Shown: one piece after another, positions 43,245 through 51,364 of the stretch
How positions within the stretch are numbered: position 1 is the stretch's first letter
Layout: each line of letters begins with the position of its first letter
NCBI RefSeq assembly: GCF_009760925.1
Contig: NZ_VRLV01000001.1
Location: 248,001-312,000 of the forward strand
DNA length: 64,000 bases
Direction of reading: 5' to 3'
Source of the DNA: Nonomuraea typhae
GTDB taxonomy: Bacteria; Actinomycetota; Actinomycetes; Streptosporangiales; Streptosporangiaceae
The notes under the pieces: generated by a model
Seen by the model: the letters and a program-made list of their open reading frames with translations, nothing else
What the model was told of the DNA's origin: nothing
Database searches by the model: none
Program-made: the position numbers and the translations under genes

Positions 43245-44096
43245 TCATCCCTTCAGGGTCTCGGTCAGCCGGGTGAGGCTGTCTCCGCCGTGCCCGGCGG
43301 CCTGGGCGCGGCGGAAGGCCGCGAGGACCGCCCCGGGGACCCCGGTGTCCAGCCCGGCCGCCTGCGCGGTGTGCACCACGTGCTCGAGGCTCGCCACGGC
43401 CATCGTGACGTTGTCCACGTCGCCGGCGTGGTCGCCGGCGTCGATCCGGGGCGCGTAGAACCTCGCGAAGTACTCGAAGTTCATGGTCTTGACCGCCTGC
43501 TCCAGGAACCTCTCCGCCGGGATCCCGTGCGCCGAGGCCAGCGCCTGCCCGTGGAGGTAGCCGGTCAGGCCGGTCCAGAACATGTCCATCCCGATCTGGT
43601 AGTACAGCGCGGCCAGCCCGGGGTCCTCGCCCAGGTAGTCGATCCCGGTCAGCACCTCGAGCGCGGCCCGGTGGGTCTCCAGCGCGGCGGCGTCGCCGCT
43701 GTAGTAGGTCTCGGCCCCGGGGGCGCCGATGCCGGGCGGCGGGGTCTGGACGCCGCCGGTGAGCTGCACGCCGCCGTGCGCGGCGATCCACTCGGCCTCC
43801 GCGCGGGCCCGCTCGGGGGTGTCGGAGGTGAGGTTGGCGACGGTACGGCCGGCCAGCGCCTCCGGCGCCTGCTCCAGGATCGCGTGGACGGCGTCGTAGT
43901 CGGTCAGGCTCATGACCACGAGGTCGCCGGCCCGCAGGGCGGCGGCGACGCTTGGGGCGAGACGGGCGCCGCGGGCCACCAGAGCGGCGGCCTTGGCCGG
44001 GGTGCGGTTCCACACGGTGACGTCGTAGCCCTTGTCCAGGTAGGCGGCGGTCATGGCCTGGCCCATGGGCCCGAGTCCGATGACGGTGACCTGCAT
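43245..44096 (-). CDS. NAD(P)-dependent oxidoreductase, imine reductase-like
   Basis: A 283-residue enzyme of the beta-hydroxyacid dehydrogenase/imine reductase superfamily. The N-terminal Rossmann motif VTVIGLGPMGQAM and WNRTPAKA (favouring NADPH) are followed by an all-helical C-terminal domain, with the TSDTPERARA and GVQLTGGVQTPPPGIG blocks seen in IREDs. The catalytic Lys of hydroxyacid dehydrogenases is not at its usual place, which fits an IRED-like enzyme. It is divergent from a TetR regulator across a repeated operator. Confidence 0.85.
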   Translation of the reverse strand: MQVTVIGLGPMGQAMTAAYLDKGYDVTVWNRTPAKAAALVARGARLAPSVAAALRAGDLVVMSLTDYDAVHAILEQAPEALAGRTVANLTSDTPERARAEAEWIAAHGGVQLTGGVQTPPPGIGAPGAETYYSGDAAALETHRAALEVLTGIDYLGEDPGLAALYYQIGMDMFWTGLTGYLHGQALASAHGIPAERFLEQAVKTMNFEYFARFYAPRIDAGDHAGDVDNVTMAVASLEHVVHTAQAAGLDTGVPGAVLAAFRRAQAAGHGGDSLTRLTETLKG

Positions 44097-44110
44097 GTCT
44101 GCTCCCTCTC

Positions 44111-44166
44111 TAGAACGAACGCTCTATCTAGAACGGTGACCCTAGCACTAAAATGAACGCTCTATC
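44111..44166. promoter_or_regulatory. TetR-type operators between reductase and tetR
   Basis: TAGAACGAACGCTCTA (44111-44126) is a near-palindrome with one mismatch. The 12-base element GAACGCTCTATC occurs twice, at 44117-44128 and 44155-44166, so there is a second half-site next to the tetR start. Probably bound by the adjacent TetR protein. Confidence 0.65.
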
Positions 44167-44183
44167 CACTAGGATCGGGAACC

Positions 44184-44765
44184 ATGAAGACCAAGCACGA
44201 GATCGGCACCCGGGACCGCATCGTCCGCGCCACCGCCCGCCTCATGCAGCGCCAGGGCTACGAGGCCACCGGCCTCAAACAGATCTCCCAGGAGGCCGAG
44301 GCCACGCTCGGCTCGGTCTACCACTTCTTCCCCGGCGGCAAGGCGGAGCTGGCCGTCGCCGCCGTGCATCACGGGGGCGTGGAGTTCGCCGAGCTCCTGC
44401 GTGAATCGCTGGAGCGGGCCGAGGACCCGGCCGAGGCGATCGTCCTGTGCACCGGCGAGCTGGCCCGCGGGCTGCGCGAGTCCGGCTGGCTGGACGGGTG
44501 CCCGATCACCACCACCGCCCTGGAGAGCGCCGGGCGCTTCCCCGAGATCCAGCGGGCGGCCGAGGAGGTCTTCGCCGGGTGGCGGGAGCTGGTCGGCGGC
44601 AGGCTCCGCCGTACCGGCTTCCCGGCGGAGGTGGCGGAGGAGCTCGCGCACACGGTGATCAACACGCTGGAGGGCGCCGAGATGTCCGCCCAGGTGGCGC
44701 AGAGCGAGACGCCCCTTCATCTGGCCGGACGCCATCTCGCCAAGCTGATCGCCGCCTACCGCTGA
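44184..44765 (+). CDS. TetR family transcriptional regulator
   Basis: A 193-residue regulator. The N-terminal HTH (ATARLMQRQGYEATGLKQISQEAEATLGSVYHFFPGGKAEL, residues about 15-55) is typical, and the C-terminal domain is the LmrA/YxaF-like type with GWLDGCPITTTALE. It should repress the divergent reductase gene and itself through the repeated operator. Confidence 0.9.
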   Translation: MKTKHEIGTRDRIVRATARLMQRQGYEATGLKQISQEAEATLGSVYHFFPGGKAELAVAAVHHGGVEFAELLRESLERAEDPAEAIVLCTGELARGLRESGWLDGCPITTTALESAGRFPEIQRAAEEVFAGWRELVGGRLRRTGFPAEVAEELAHTVINTLEGAEMSAQVAQSETPLHLAGRHLAKLIAAYR

Positions 44766-44840
44766 AAGATCTCGGTAATGGTGTGGCGGCTGCGTACATA
44801 GACGGTGATGTATGCATTGCCGGACCAAGGGACTTCATCA

Positions 44841-45389
44841 GTGAGCGATGAACGGCTGGCCAGATTCGAGGCCGTTTACCAGCAGACATATGGCCAGATA
44901 ACGGCCTATGTCGCCCGCCGCTGCGCCTCGCCCCAGGACGCCGCCGACGTGGTCGCCGAGACCTTCACCGTCGCCTGGCGCCGCGTGGCCGAGCTGCCCG
45001 GCGGCGAGGAGGCCACGTTGTGGCTGTACGGCGTGGCCCGCAAGGTGCTGGCCAACCACCACAAGACCGCCGGCCGCCGCCTGGCCAGGAACGTGGCGCT
45101 CGACACCGAGATGGCCGACCTCTACGCGGCGGCGCCGGACGAGGGCGACGGGGTGGCGGCCGTCTCCGCGGTGTTCAGGACGCTGCCGGACGACGACCGC
45201 GAGCTGCTCGCCCTGGTCGCCTGGGAGGGGCTGGAGCGCGAGGAGATCGCCCGGGTCCTGGGCCTGAGCCGCAACGCCGTACGGGTGCGGCTGCACCGCG
45301 CCCGCAAACGGTTCGCCCGGGCGCTGGAGAAGGCGGGCGTGCGAGAGACACGAGCGGAACGACTGATGCCGGTGGAGAGGTCGCTGTGA
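44841..45389 (+). CDS. ECF-type RNA polymerase sigma factor
   Basis: A 182-residue sigma-70 family protein with region 2 (YVARRCASPQDAADVVAETFTVAWRRV, about residues 20-50) and region 4 (LPDDDRELLALVAWEGLEREEIARVLGLSRNAVRVRLHRARKRF, about 110-155). The GTG at 44841 has AAGGGA upstream; in-frame ATGs at 44805/44808 are alternatives. Its stop overlaps the next gene (GTGA). No anti-sigma zinc motif is seen nearby, so the downstream membrane protein is the best candidate regulator. Confidence 0.9.
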   Translation: MSDERLARFEAVYQQTYGQITAYVARRCASPQDAADVVAETFTVAWRRVAELPGGEEATLWLYGVARKVLANHHKTAGRRLARNVALDTEMADLYAAAPDEGDGVAAVSAVFRTLPDDDRELLALVAWEGLEREEIARVLGLSRNAVRVRLHRARKRFARALEKAGVRETRAERLMPVERSL

Positions 45390-46357
45390 AGGACACGAAG
45401 GGGATCGAGACGATGCTGGAGCAGCTGGCCAGGGTCCGGCCGGGTGAGGCCGGGGGAGAGGCGTCCGGCGCGGGGGCGCGGGCACTGCTGGCGGAGATCA
45501 CCGCGACGGCCCCCGTCGCGCCGAAGCCCGGGTTCCCGCTGAAGAAGGTGGGACTCGTGCTGGCCGGCGCCGCGGTCGTGGCCGCGGGCGCGCTGATCGT
45601 GCCGAGCGTGCTGGACGACTCCGGGACCTACGTCTCGGCCTCCTACGCCGTCACCAAGGACTCCTCGGGAGTCGTCCTCGTCAAGGTCACCGACTTCACG
45701 GACGTGGCCGGGCTGACCAGGCAGCTCGCCGAGCTGGGCGTGCCGGCCATCGTCGACCACGTGCCCGAGGGCATGAGGTGCAGGGAGCCGCGGGCCGAGC
45801 ACGTGCAGGACATTCCCCAGGGGCTGTACAGCGTGCCGCAGAACATCCCCGGCCGGTCGGACGGCTGGCAGATGCGCATCGACACCAAGCTGTTCCGGCC
45901 GGGGGAGACGTTCGTCTGGACCGTCAGCCCGCACGCCGACGGCGGCAGCAGCACCAGCACGATCCTGATGAAGGGCCCTGTCGCCCCCTGCGAGCCGGTG
46001 CCCGAACCCAAGCCCGATCGGGCGGCCTTCGGCCCCGAATACCGCGTGGCCACCGTCAAGGGCCGCTCGCTGGAGGGGTTCCGGGTGGACGAGAAGACAG
46101 TCGGGGAGGTCCTTCCCGAGATCCGGCGGCGTGGGCTGAAGCCGACGTTCGCCGTCATGTCCCTGCCGCCCGGCAACCCCGGTGGCTTCGGCATCCTGGA
46201 GGAGCGGAGCGAGCCGGTCGGGGACGACTGGGTGGTCTGGGAGGCCGAGGAACTGGACAAGGACCCGCGCGGCCGGATCCGGCTGCTCGTCACCGAGGAC
46301 CGCTGGGACAAGAACCCGGTGTACGGCGGGCCGCGTGACGCGGTGATCAAGGACTAG
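45386..46357 (+). CDS. Membrane-anchored protein paired with the sigma factor
   Basis: A 323-residue protein with a cytoplasmic N-terminal segment of about 50 residues (LARVRPGEAGG, as in proteins that follow this sigma group), one membrane helix (about 53-73) and a large extracytoplasmic part rich in Pro and Gly with two cysteines. It is translationally coupled to the sigma factor and may act as an anti-sigma factor or signal sensor. It has no recognised catalytic domain. Confidence 0.75.
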   Translation: MKDTKGIETMLEQLARVRPGEAGGEASGAGARALLAEITATAPVAPKPGFPLKKVGLVLAGAAVVAAGALIVPSVLDDSGTYVSASYAVTKDSSGVVLVKVTDFTDVAGLTRQLAELGVPAIVDHVPEGMRCREPRAEHVQDIPQGLYSVPQNIPGRSDGWQMRIDTKLFRPGETFVWTVSPHADGGSSTSTILMKGPVAPCEPVPEPKPDRAAFGPEYRVATVKGRSLEGFRVDEKTVGEVLPEIRRRGLKPTFAVMSLPPGNPGGFGILEERSEPVGDDWVVWEAEELDKDPRGRIRLLVTEDRWDKNPVYGGPRDAVIKD

Positions 46358-46389
46358 CGCCGGCACCCGTCGGGGGACGTGCATGCGAA

Positions 46390-46417
46390 GGGCCGGCGCC
46401 ACAGGAGGCGCCGGCCC
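46390..46417. terminator. Bidirectional terminator
   Basis: Perfect 11-base arms (GGGCCGGCGCC at 46390-46400 and GGCGCCGGCCC at 46407-46417) with a 6-base loop, between convergent genes ending at 46357 and 46433. Confidence 0.85.
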
Positions 46418-46432
46418 TGCGTGCGGCGGGGG

Positions 46433-47083
46433 TCATGCGGCCATGACGTGGCGCAGCGGCTGGGGCTCGTCGGCGGGGCGGGTGAGCAGCGCCTGGGCGA
46501 CGCCTCCCTTGAGCAGGGCGGCGATGCGCAGGACCGCGGGCAGGGTCAGGGCGAACAGCAGGCCGGCGCCGGTGTTGACGGCGACGAAGACGCCGTCGCC
46601 GGTGCCCAGGCCGAGCAGCTCGGGCAGGCCGCCGTCCACGCCGGGGATGCGGGCGATGGACCAGCCGTAGATCGGGAAGGTCAGCCCGGCGATCGCGCCG
46701 GCCCACCAGACGACGGCCAGGGTGAACGAGACGATGGCGATCGGCAGGGCGAGGATCGCGTGCATCAGGTCCATCCACGCCTGGGGGCCGGTGAGCGGGT
46801 TCATGGTCCGGCGGAACCAGCCCGCGCCCGCGGGGGCCTCGGGGTAGTGCGGCCGGGCCAGCGCCTGGCCGGTCACCTCGGGCAGGCTCGACCGCTCGAA
46901 GTCGGCGAACTTCCTGGCCAGGGTCGCGGTGCCGGCCAGGACGGGCAGTCCCACGAACGCGACCGCGGAGCCGATGCCGGCCGCCACGCCCGTGACGGTC
47001 AGGCCGAAGGCGGTGACGGTGACCGGGAAGCCGGCCAGCACGTAGCGGGTGTCGCGGGTGATGCTGCGCTGCAGGGTTCTCAT
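46433..47083 (-). CDS. Stand-alone sensor domain membrane protein
   Basis: A 216-residue protein matching the 'putative sensor' domain that usually forms the N-terminal half of histidine kinases in actinomycetes. It has about four membrane helices (MYV-like AGFPVTVTAFGLTVTGVAAG, the paired AILALPIAIVSF helix, and a final helix near 170-190). Here it ends without kinase domains, so it is an orphan sensor or a small membrane protein of the same fold. Confidence 0.8.
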   Translation of the reverse strand: MRTLQRSITRDTRYVLAGFPVTVTAFGLTVTGVAAGIGSAVAFVGLPVLAGTATLARKFADFERSSLPEVTGQALARPHYPEAPAGAGWFRRTMNPLTGPQAWMDLMHAILALPIAIVSFTLAVVWWAGAIAGLTFPIYGWSIARIPGVDGGLPELLGLGTGDGVFVAVNTGAGLLFALTLPAVLRIAALLKGGVAQALLTRPADEPQPLRHVMAA

Positions 47084-47178
47084 GGCACCTGACGCTACGG
47101 ATGCGGCGGGGGCCGCAACGAGCCTGCCGGCTGGCGTCGTGATGGTAGGGCTGTCCCTACCCCCTTGCGCTTCCGTTG

Positions 47179-47193
47179 GATAGTTGTACTATC
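47179..47193. promoter_or_regulatory. GATAGT-TGT-ACTATC palindrome
   Basis: A 15-base palindrome with perfect 6-base arms lies 27 bases upstream of the DoxX-like gene start, just before TAAGGAG. It is AT-rich against its surroundings and is a likely operator or promoter element. Confidence 0.5.
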
Positions 47194-47220
47194 TAGCGAG
47201 TTGCCGTCTAAGGAGTCGCC

Positions 47221-47718
47221 ATGTTCTTCACCGTCATCGTGCTCGCAGGCGCGACCCTGGGCTTCCGGCTGCTCGGGGTGCTCGGGGTGCGCCGGTTCGC
47301 CACCTGGCCGGTCAGCGCCGCCCACGGGATGGCCGTGCTGCTGCTGGTCACCGCCAGTGCGCACTTCGTGCCGGCCGGTACGTCGCTGCCCATGCCCGCC
47401 CATGACGACCTGGTGGCGATGGTGCCGCCGGTCATCCCCTTCCCGTCCTTCGTGGTGTACCTCACCGGGGTGCTGGAACTGCTCGGGGCCGCCGGGCTCG
47501 TCCTCGCCGCCACCCGGCGGGCCGCGGGATACGCGCTGGCGGTGCTGTTCGTGGCCATGTTCCCGGCCAACGTGTATGCCGCGATGGCCGTGGACGGGGC
47601 CACGCCGTTGTGGGTCCGGACGCCGGAGCAGGTGCTCTTCATCGGCGTCGCGCTCTGGGCGACCAGGGGCGCGGCCGCCCTGCCGTTCGCCCTGCCCCGC
47701 CGCTCCGTGGCCGGCTGA
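47221..47718 (+). CDS. DoxX family membrane protein
   Basis: A 165-residue protein with four membrane helices, the DoxX/MauE layout. The conserved region PVIPFPSFVVYLTGVLELLGAAGLVLAATR contains the family Gly and Glu residues in the third helix. Such proteins are linked to quinone or thiol redox in membranes; a specific role is unknown. A good ribosome site (TAAGGAG) precedes the ATG. Confidence 0.85.
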   Translation: MFFTVIVLAGATLGFRLLGVLGVRRFATWPVSAAHGMAVLLLVTASAHFVPAGTSLPMPAHDDLVAMVPPVIPFPSFVVYLTGVLELLGAAGLVLAATRRAAGYALAVLFVAMFPANVYAAMAVDGATPLWVRTPEQVLFIGVALWATRGAAALPFALPRRSVAG

Positions 47719-47724
47719 CCCCGG

Positions 47725-48345
47725 TCAGGCCCCGGCCATGCGGCGCAGGAGCTGGGCGCGGGCTCCGGCGTCGCGGCCCCGGTCGCGCCCGGCCAGCAGG
47801 CCGGCCACCCGCTCGCGGAACTCGACCGGCTTGTGGTCGTCGTACTTGAACGTGCCCCGCGCCTCCACCACCTCCAGCCGCAGCCCCCGGATGGCCGAGA
47901 GCATCTTGTGGTACGGGCCCTCGGTGACCGACACCGTGCCGTGGTCGCCCAGAGGCTGGTGGTGGGCGAGCTGGCGGCGCAGGATCTCGGCCTTGCCCTC
48001 CTTCCCGTCGACCACCTCGGCCCGGCAGGTGAGCTGGACGGCGGCGTAGTAGCTGGTCGGCACGCCGTTCACGTCCCCGGCCCGCCAGGCGGCGGGGATG
48101 TAGGCGTAGTCGTCGGCGACGCTCAACGTGAGCACCGGGCTCGCCTCGATCGCCGCCCAGATCGGGTTGGGCCTGGCCAGATGCAGGAGCACCTCCGCCG
48201 CGCCGTCGAAGCGGAAGTGCGTCGGGACCACGACCGGGGCCCCGCCGTCCACGCCGTTGGCCGCGAGCTGCCCGAAGTCGCGCCCGCTCAGCCAGTCACG
48301 CCACTCGCCGTCGCCGCGCGCGGCGTCCCAGGGCTGGATCAGCAT
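47725..48345 (-). CDS. PaiB-type FMN-binding protein
   Basis: A 206-residue protein of the FMN-binding negative regulator (PaiB) family, a split-barrel fold like pyridoxamine phosphate oxidase. Blocks such as VVPTHFRFDGAAEVLLHLARPNPIW, YIPAAWRAGDVNGVPTSYYAAVQL and YHKMLSAIRGLRLEV are typical. Named as a regulator in Bacillus, its biochemistry is unclear; it could bind FMN or heme. It diverges from a MocR regulator with overlapping control elements, which may point to a B6 or flavin link. Confidence 0.85.
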   Translation of the reverse strand: MLIQPWDAARGDGEWRDWLSGRDFGQLAANGVDGGAPVVVPTHFRFDGAAEVLLHLARPNPIWAAIEASPVLTLSVADDYAYIPAAWRAGDVNGVPTSYYAAVQLTCRAEVVDGKEGKAEILRRQLAHHQPLGDHGTVSVTEGPYHKMLSAIRGLRLEVVEARGTFKYDDHKPVEFRERVAGLLAGRDRGRDAGARAQLLRRMAGA

Positions 48346-48357
48346 GTTGAAATATCC

Positions 48358-48391
48358 TTTGTATTAGTACAAAATACACTTTGTGCTAGTA
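48358..48391. promoter_or_regulatory. MocR direct-repeat operator
   Basis: TTTGTATTAGTA (48358-48369) and TTTGTGCTAGTA (48380-48391) are direct repeats exactly 22 bases apart, two helical turns, as in MocR/PdxR-type sites. TTGTA-TTAG-TACAA (48359-48372) is also a palindrome. The second repeat overlaps the mocR GTG start. Confidence 0.65.
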
Positions 48392-49714
48392 AGCTACACG
48401 TTCACCGGTGAGACGGCCAGCGAGATCGCGGCCGGCATCGAAGCCGCGGTCGCCCGGGGCGCGCTGCCGGCCGGCGCCGCCCTGCCGACCGTCCGCGAGC
48501 TCGCCGCCCGCACGGGCGTCAACGCCAACACCGCCGCCGCGGCCTACCGCCTGCTGCGCGAGCGCGGCGTCGTGGAGACCGCGGGCCGCCGCGGCACCCG
48601 GGTACGGCCCCGCCCCGCCAGCACCGCCCGCGAGGACATCCGCATCCACGTGCCGCCCGGCGCCCGCGACCTGGCCCGCGGCAACCCCGACCCGGCCCTG
48701 CTCCCCGACCTCACCGCAGCCCTGGCGGAAGCCGCCCGCCTGCACGCCGCCAGCCCCGCCCTGTACGGCACCGCCGACGACCCCGGCCTGCTGGCCCTGG
48801 CCGCCGCCGCGTTCTCGGCCGACGGCATAGCCGGTGTGGGCGGGCCCGCCGTCACCTCGGGCACGCTGGACGCGGTGGAACGCGTGCTGACCATGCACCT
48901 GCGTCCCGGGGACGCGGTCGCGGTGGAGGATCCCGGCTGGTCGGCCTCCCTGGACCTCGTGGCCGCCCTCGGCCTGCGCACGATCCCGGTCCCGGTGGAC
49001 GACGAGGGCCCGGACCCCGGGGCGATGGCCGGGGCGCTGTCCGCGGGCGCGCGGGCCGTCATCGTGACCGCCCGGGCGCAGAACCCCACGGGCGCCGCGG
49101 TCTCGGCCGGCCGGGCCGCCGCCCTGCGGGCGTTGCTGGCGGCGCACCCGCGCACCCTGCTCATCGAGGACGACCACGCCGCCGGCCTGGCCGACCTCCC
49201 GCTGCACACGCTGACCGGCACCACGGCCCGCTGGATCCTGACCCGCTCGACGGCCAAGTCCCACGGCCCCGACCTGCGCCTGGCCGTGGTGGTCGGCGAC
49301 ACCCAGACCGTCGAGCGGCTGCGCGGCCGCCAGCGCCTGGCCGAGGGCTGGGTGAGCCACCTGCTGCAGCGCACCGTCGCCCATCTGTGGCGGACCGGGG
49401 CGGTGCCGCGGGCCGAGGTGGCCGCCTCGTACGCGGCCCGGCGGAACGCGCTGATCGAAGCGCTGGCCGGCCACGGCGTCCGCGCCCACGGGCGCAGCGG
49501 GCTCAACGTGTGGATCCCGGTCCCGGACGAGACCGTCGCCGTCACCCGCCTGCTCGCCCGGGGCTGGGCCGTGGCACCGGGCGCACGCAACCGCCTGGCC
49601 AGCGCACCCGCCATCCGCGTCACGATCGCCCCGCTGGCCCGCGAGGAGATCCCGGACCTCGCCGCCACCCTGGCCGCCGCCGTACTCCCGGGCTCGACCG
49701 GCCGCTACGGCTGA
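48383..49714 (+). CDS. MocR family regulator (GntR HTH with aminotransferase domain)
   Basis: A 443-residue regulator. The N-terminal GntR winged helix (ALPTVRELAARTGVNANTAAAAYRLLRERG, about residues 33-65) is followed by a fold I aminotransferase domain (about 85-440). The PLP lysine candidate is in STAKSHGPDLRLAVVVG. MocR proteins bind PLP and typically control vitamin B6 or amine genes; PaiB-like FMN protein next door is the probable target. The GTG at 48383 has no ribosome site, which fits a leaderless transcript. Confidence 0.87.
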   Translation: MLVSYTFTGETASEIAAGIEAAVARGALPAGAALPTVRELAARTGVNANTAAAAYRLLRERGVVETAGRRGTRVRPRPASTAREDIRIHVPPGARDLARGNPDPALLPDLTAALAEAARLHAASPALYGTADDPGLLALAAAAFSADGIAGVGGPAVTSGTLDAVERVLTMHLRPGDAVAVEDPGWSASLDLVAALGLRTIPVPVDDEGPDPGAMAGALSAGARAVIVTARAQNPTGAAVSAGRAAALRALLAAHPRTLLIEDDHAAGLADLPLHTLTGTTARWILTRSTAKSHGPDLRLAVVVGDTQTVERLRGRQRLAEGWVSHLLQRTVAHLWRTGAVPRAEVAASYAARRNALIEALAGHGVRAHGRSGLNVWIPVPDETVAVTRLLARGWAVAPGARNRLASAPAIRVTIAPLAREEIPDLAATLAAAVLPGSTGRYG

Positions 49715-49753
49715 CCGGCCGGCTGGGCGGCCGCACCCGGCCGGCGTGGGCCG

Positions 49754-51364
49754 CTAGCCGTCGAGCAGGTCGTGCACCAGGTCGCCCCCCACCACGGTGG
49801 CCACGACCGCGATGTCCTTGATCGCCTCCGGCGAGACCGCCAGCAGGTCGTCCGACAGCACCGCGAAGTCTGCCAGCCTGCCGCGGGCCAGCGTGCCCTT
49901 CACGCCCTCGTCGAACACGGCGTACGCCGACCCGGTCGTGTAGGCGCGCAGGGCCTGCTCGGCCGTCAGCGCCTCCTCCGGGTTGAACGGCCGCCCGCCC
50001 GAGGTGCGCTGGTTGACCAGGTCGTGGATGCCCAGCAGCGGCGCCCCCTCCACGACCGGGCAGTCGGAGCTGCCGGGCAGCACGATCCCGGCCTCCAGGA
50101 ACGAACGCTGCCGGTAGCACCCCCGCGAGCGCTCCGGGCCCAGGGCGGCGAGCATGCCGTCGCCGATCTCGGAGATGAAACGGCCCTGCGGGACCGGGAT
50201 CACGCCCAGGGCGGCGACCCTGGCCACCTGCTCGGGGCTGGTGACGGCGCAGTGCTCGATGCGGTGGCGGGCGTCGGCGCGCGGCCAGGTGGCCTGGGCC
50301 TCGGCGTAGGCGTCGAGGACGACGTCCACGGCGTGGTCGCCGATCGCGTGCGCGGCCACCTGCCAGCCCGCTTCGTGGGCGCGCAGGATGAACGCGCGCA
50401 GCGTCCCCGCCTCCTCCTGGAGGAAGCCGCGGTTGCCGGGCTCACCGGCGTAGTCGCAGCACATGGCGGCGGTGCGGCCGATGAGCGAGCCGTCGGAGAA
50501 GACCTTCACCGGCCCCAGCCGCAGCCGGTCGTCGCCCAGCCCCGGGCCCATGCCGAGGTCCAGGCCGAAGGAGTCGCCGACCGGGTGCAGATTGGGCGAG
50601 CCGGGCATCAGCACGGCCCGCTGCAGCAGCACTCCCCGCCGCCTCGCCTCCTGGTACCCGGCCATGTCCAGAGGGCCGTTCCCGGCCAGGCCGAGGCCGA
50701 TGCCGGGCTCGGTGAAGCTGGTCAGCCCCTCGGCCGCCGCCGTACGGGAGGCCAGCGCGATGCCCGACACGAACTCCTCCAGTCCCACCGGGCGCAGGAT
50801 CCGGTGGGCGAGGTCCTGGGCCTGCTCGGTCAGCAGGCCGTTGGGGCGCCCGCCGGCGTCCCGGCCGACCGAGCCGCCGGGAACGTCCGGAACCTCCAGA
50901 TCCGGGAAGCCCATGAGCGTGAAAGCGGCGGTGCTGGCCACGCCCATGTGGCCGGAGGTGTGCTGCAGCCACACCGGCCGCCCGCCCGCCGCCCGGTCCA
51001 GCGCGGCGCGGTCGGGGTGGGCGCCCAGCTTGTTCTGGTCGTAGCCCGAGCCCCGGACCCAGGCGTCCCCGGGGAGCCCGGCCGCGCGGTCCCGGACGAG
51101 CGCGTACAGCTCCTCCAGGCTCGCCACCCTCAGGTCCAGCTCACGCAGCCGCTGGCCGCGCATGCTGAGGTGGTGATGGGCGTCGTTGAACCCGGGTACG
51201 GCCGGCAGGCCCCCCAGGTCCACCACCCGGCCGGCCGGCAGCCCGTCGAGCTCCTCGTCCAGCCCCGCCACCCGCCCGGCGAACACCCCGAGCCTGGTGG
51301 CGGTGGGCCGATCCGGGTCCAGCGTGGTGAACCGGCCGTTGACGTAGAGCGCGTCCAGGCGCAT
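49754..51364 (-). CDS. YtcJ-like metal-dependent amidohydrolase
   Basis: A 536-residue amidohydrolase with the metal-binding block GFNDAHHHLSMRG near residue 60, HAIGDHAVDVVLDAY, HRIEHC and the terminal metal-site Asp in LPGSSDCPV. The family deacetylates or hydrolyses amides of unknown substrate. The ATG at 51364 overlaps the transporter stop (TGATG), and GGAGG is 4 bases upstream, so it is made from the same transcript as the transporter and probably acts on what it imports. Confidence 0.87.
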   Translation of the reverse strand: MRLDALYVNGRFTTLDPDRPTATRLGVFAGRVAGLDEELDGLPAGRVVDLGGLPAVPGFNDAHHHLSMRGQRLRELDLRVASLEELYALVRDRAAGLPGDAWVRGSGYDQNKLGAHPDRAALDRAAGGRPVWLQHTSGHMGVASTAAFTLMGFPDLEVPDVPGGSVGRDAGGRPNGLLTEQAQDLAHRILRPVGLEEFVSGIALASRTAAAEGLTSFTEPGIGLGLAGNGPLDMAGYQEARRRGVLLQRAVLMPGSPNLHPVGDSFGLDLGMGPGLGDDRLRLGPVKVFSDGSLIGRTAAMCCDYAGEPGNRGFLQEEAGTLRAFILRAHEAGWQVAAHAIGDHAVDVVLDAYAEAQATWPRADARHRIEHCAVTSPEQVARVAALGVIPVPQGRFISEIGDGMLAALGPERSRGCYRQRSFLEAGIVLPGSSDCPVVEGAPLLGIHDLVNQRTSGGRPFNPEEALTAEQALRAYTTGSAYAVFDEGVKGTLARGRLADFAVLSDDLLAVSPEAIKDIAVVATVVGGDLVHDLLDG

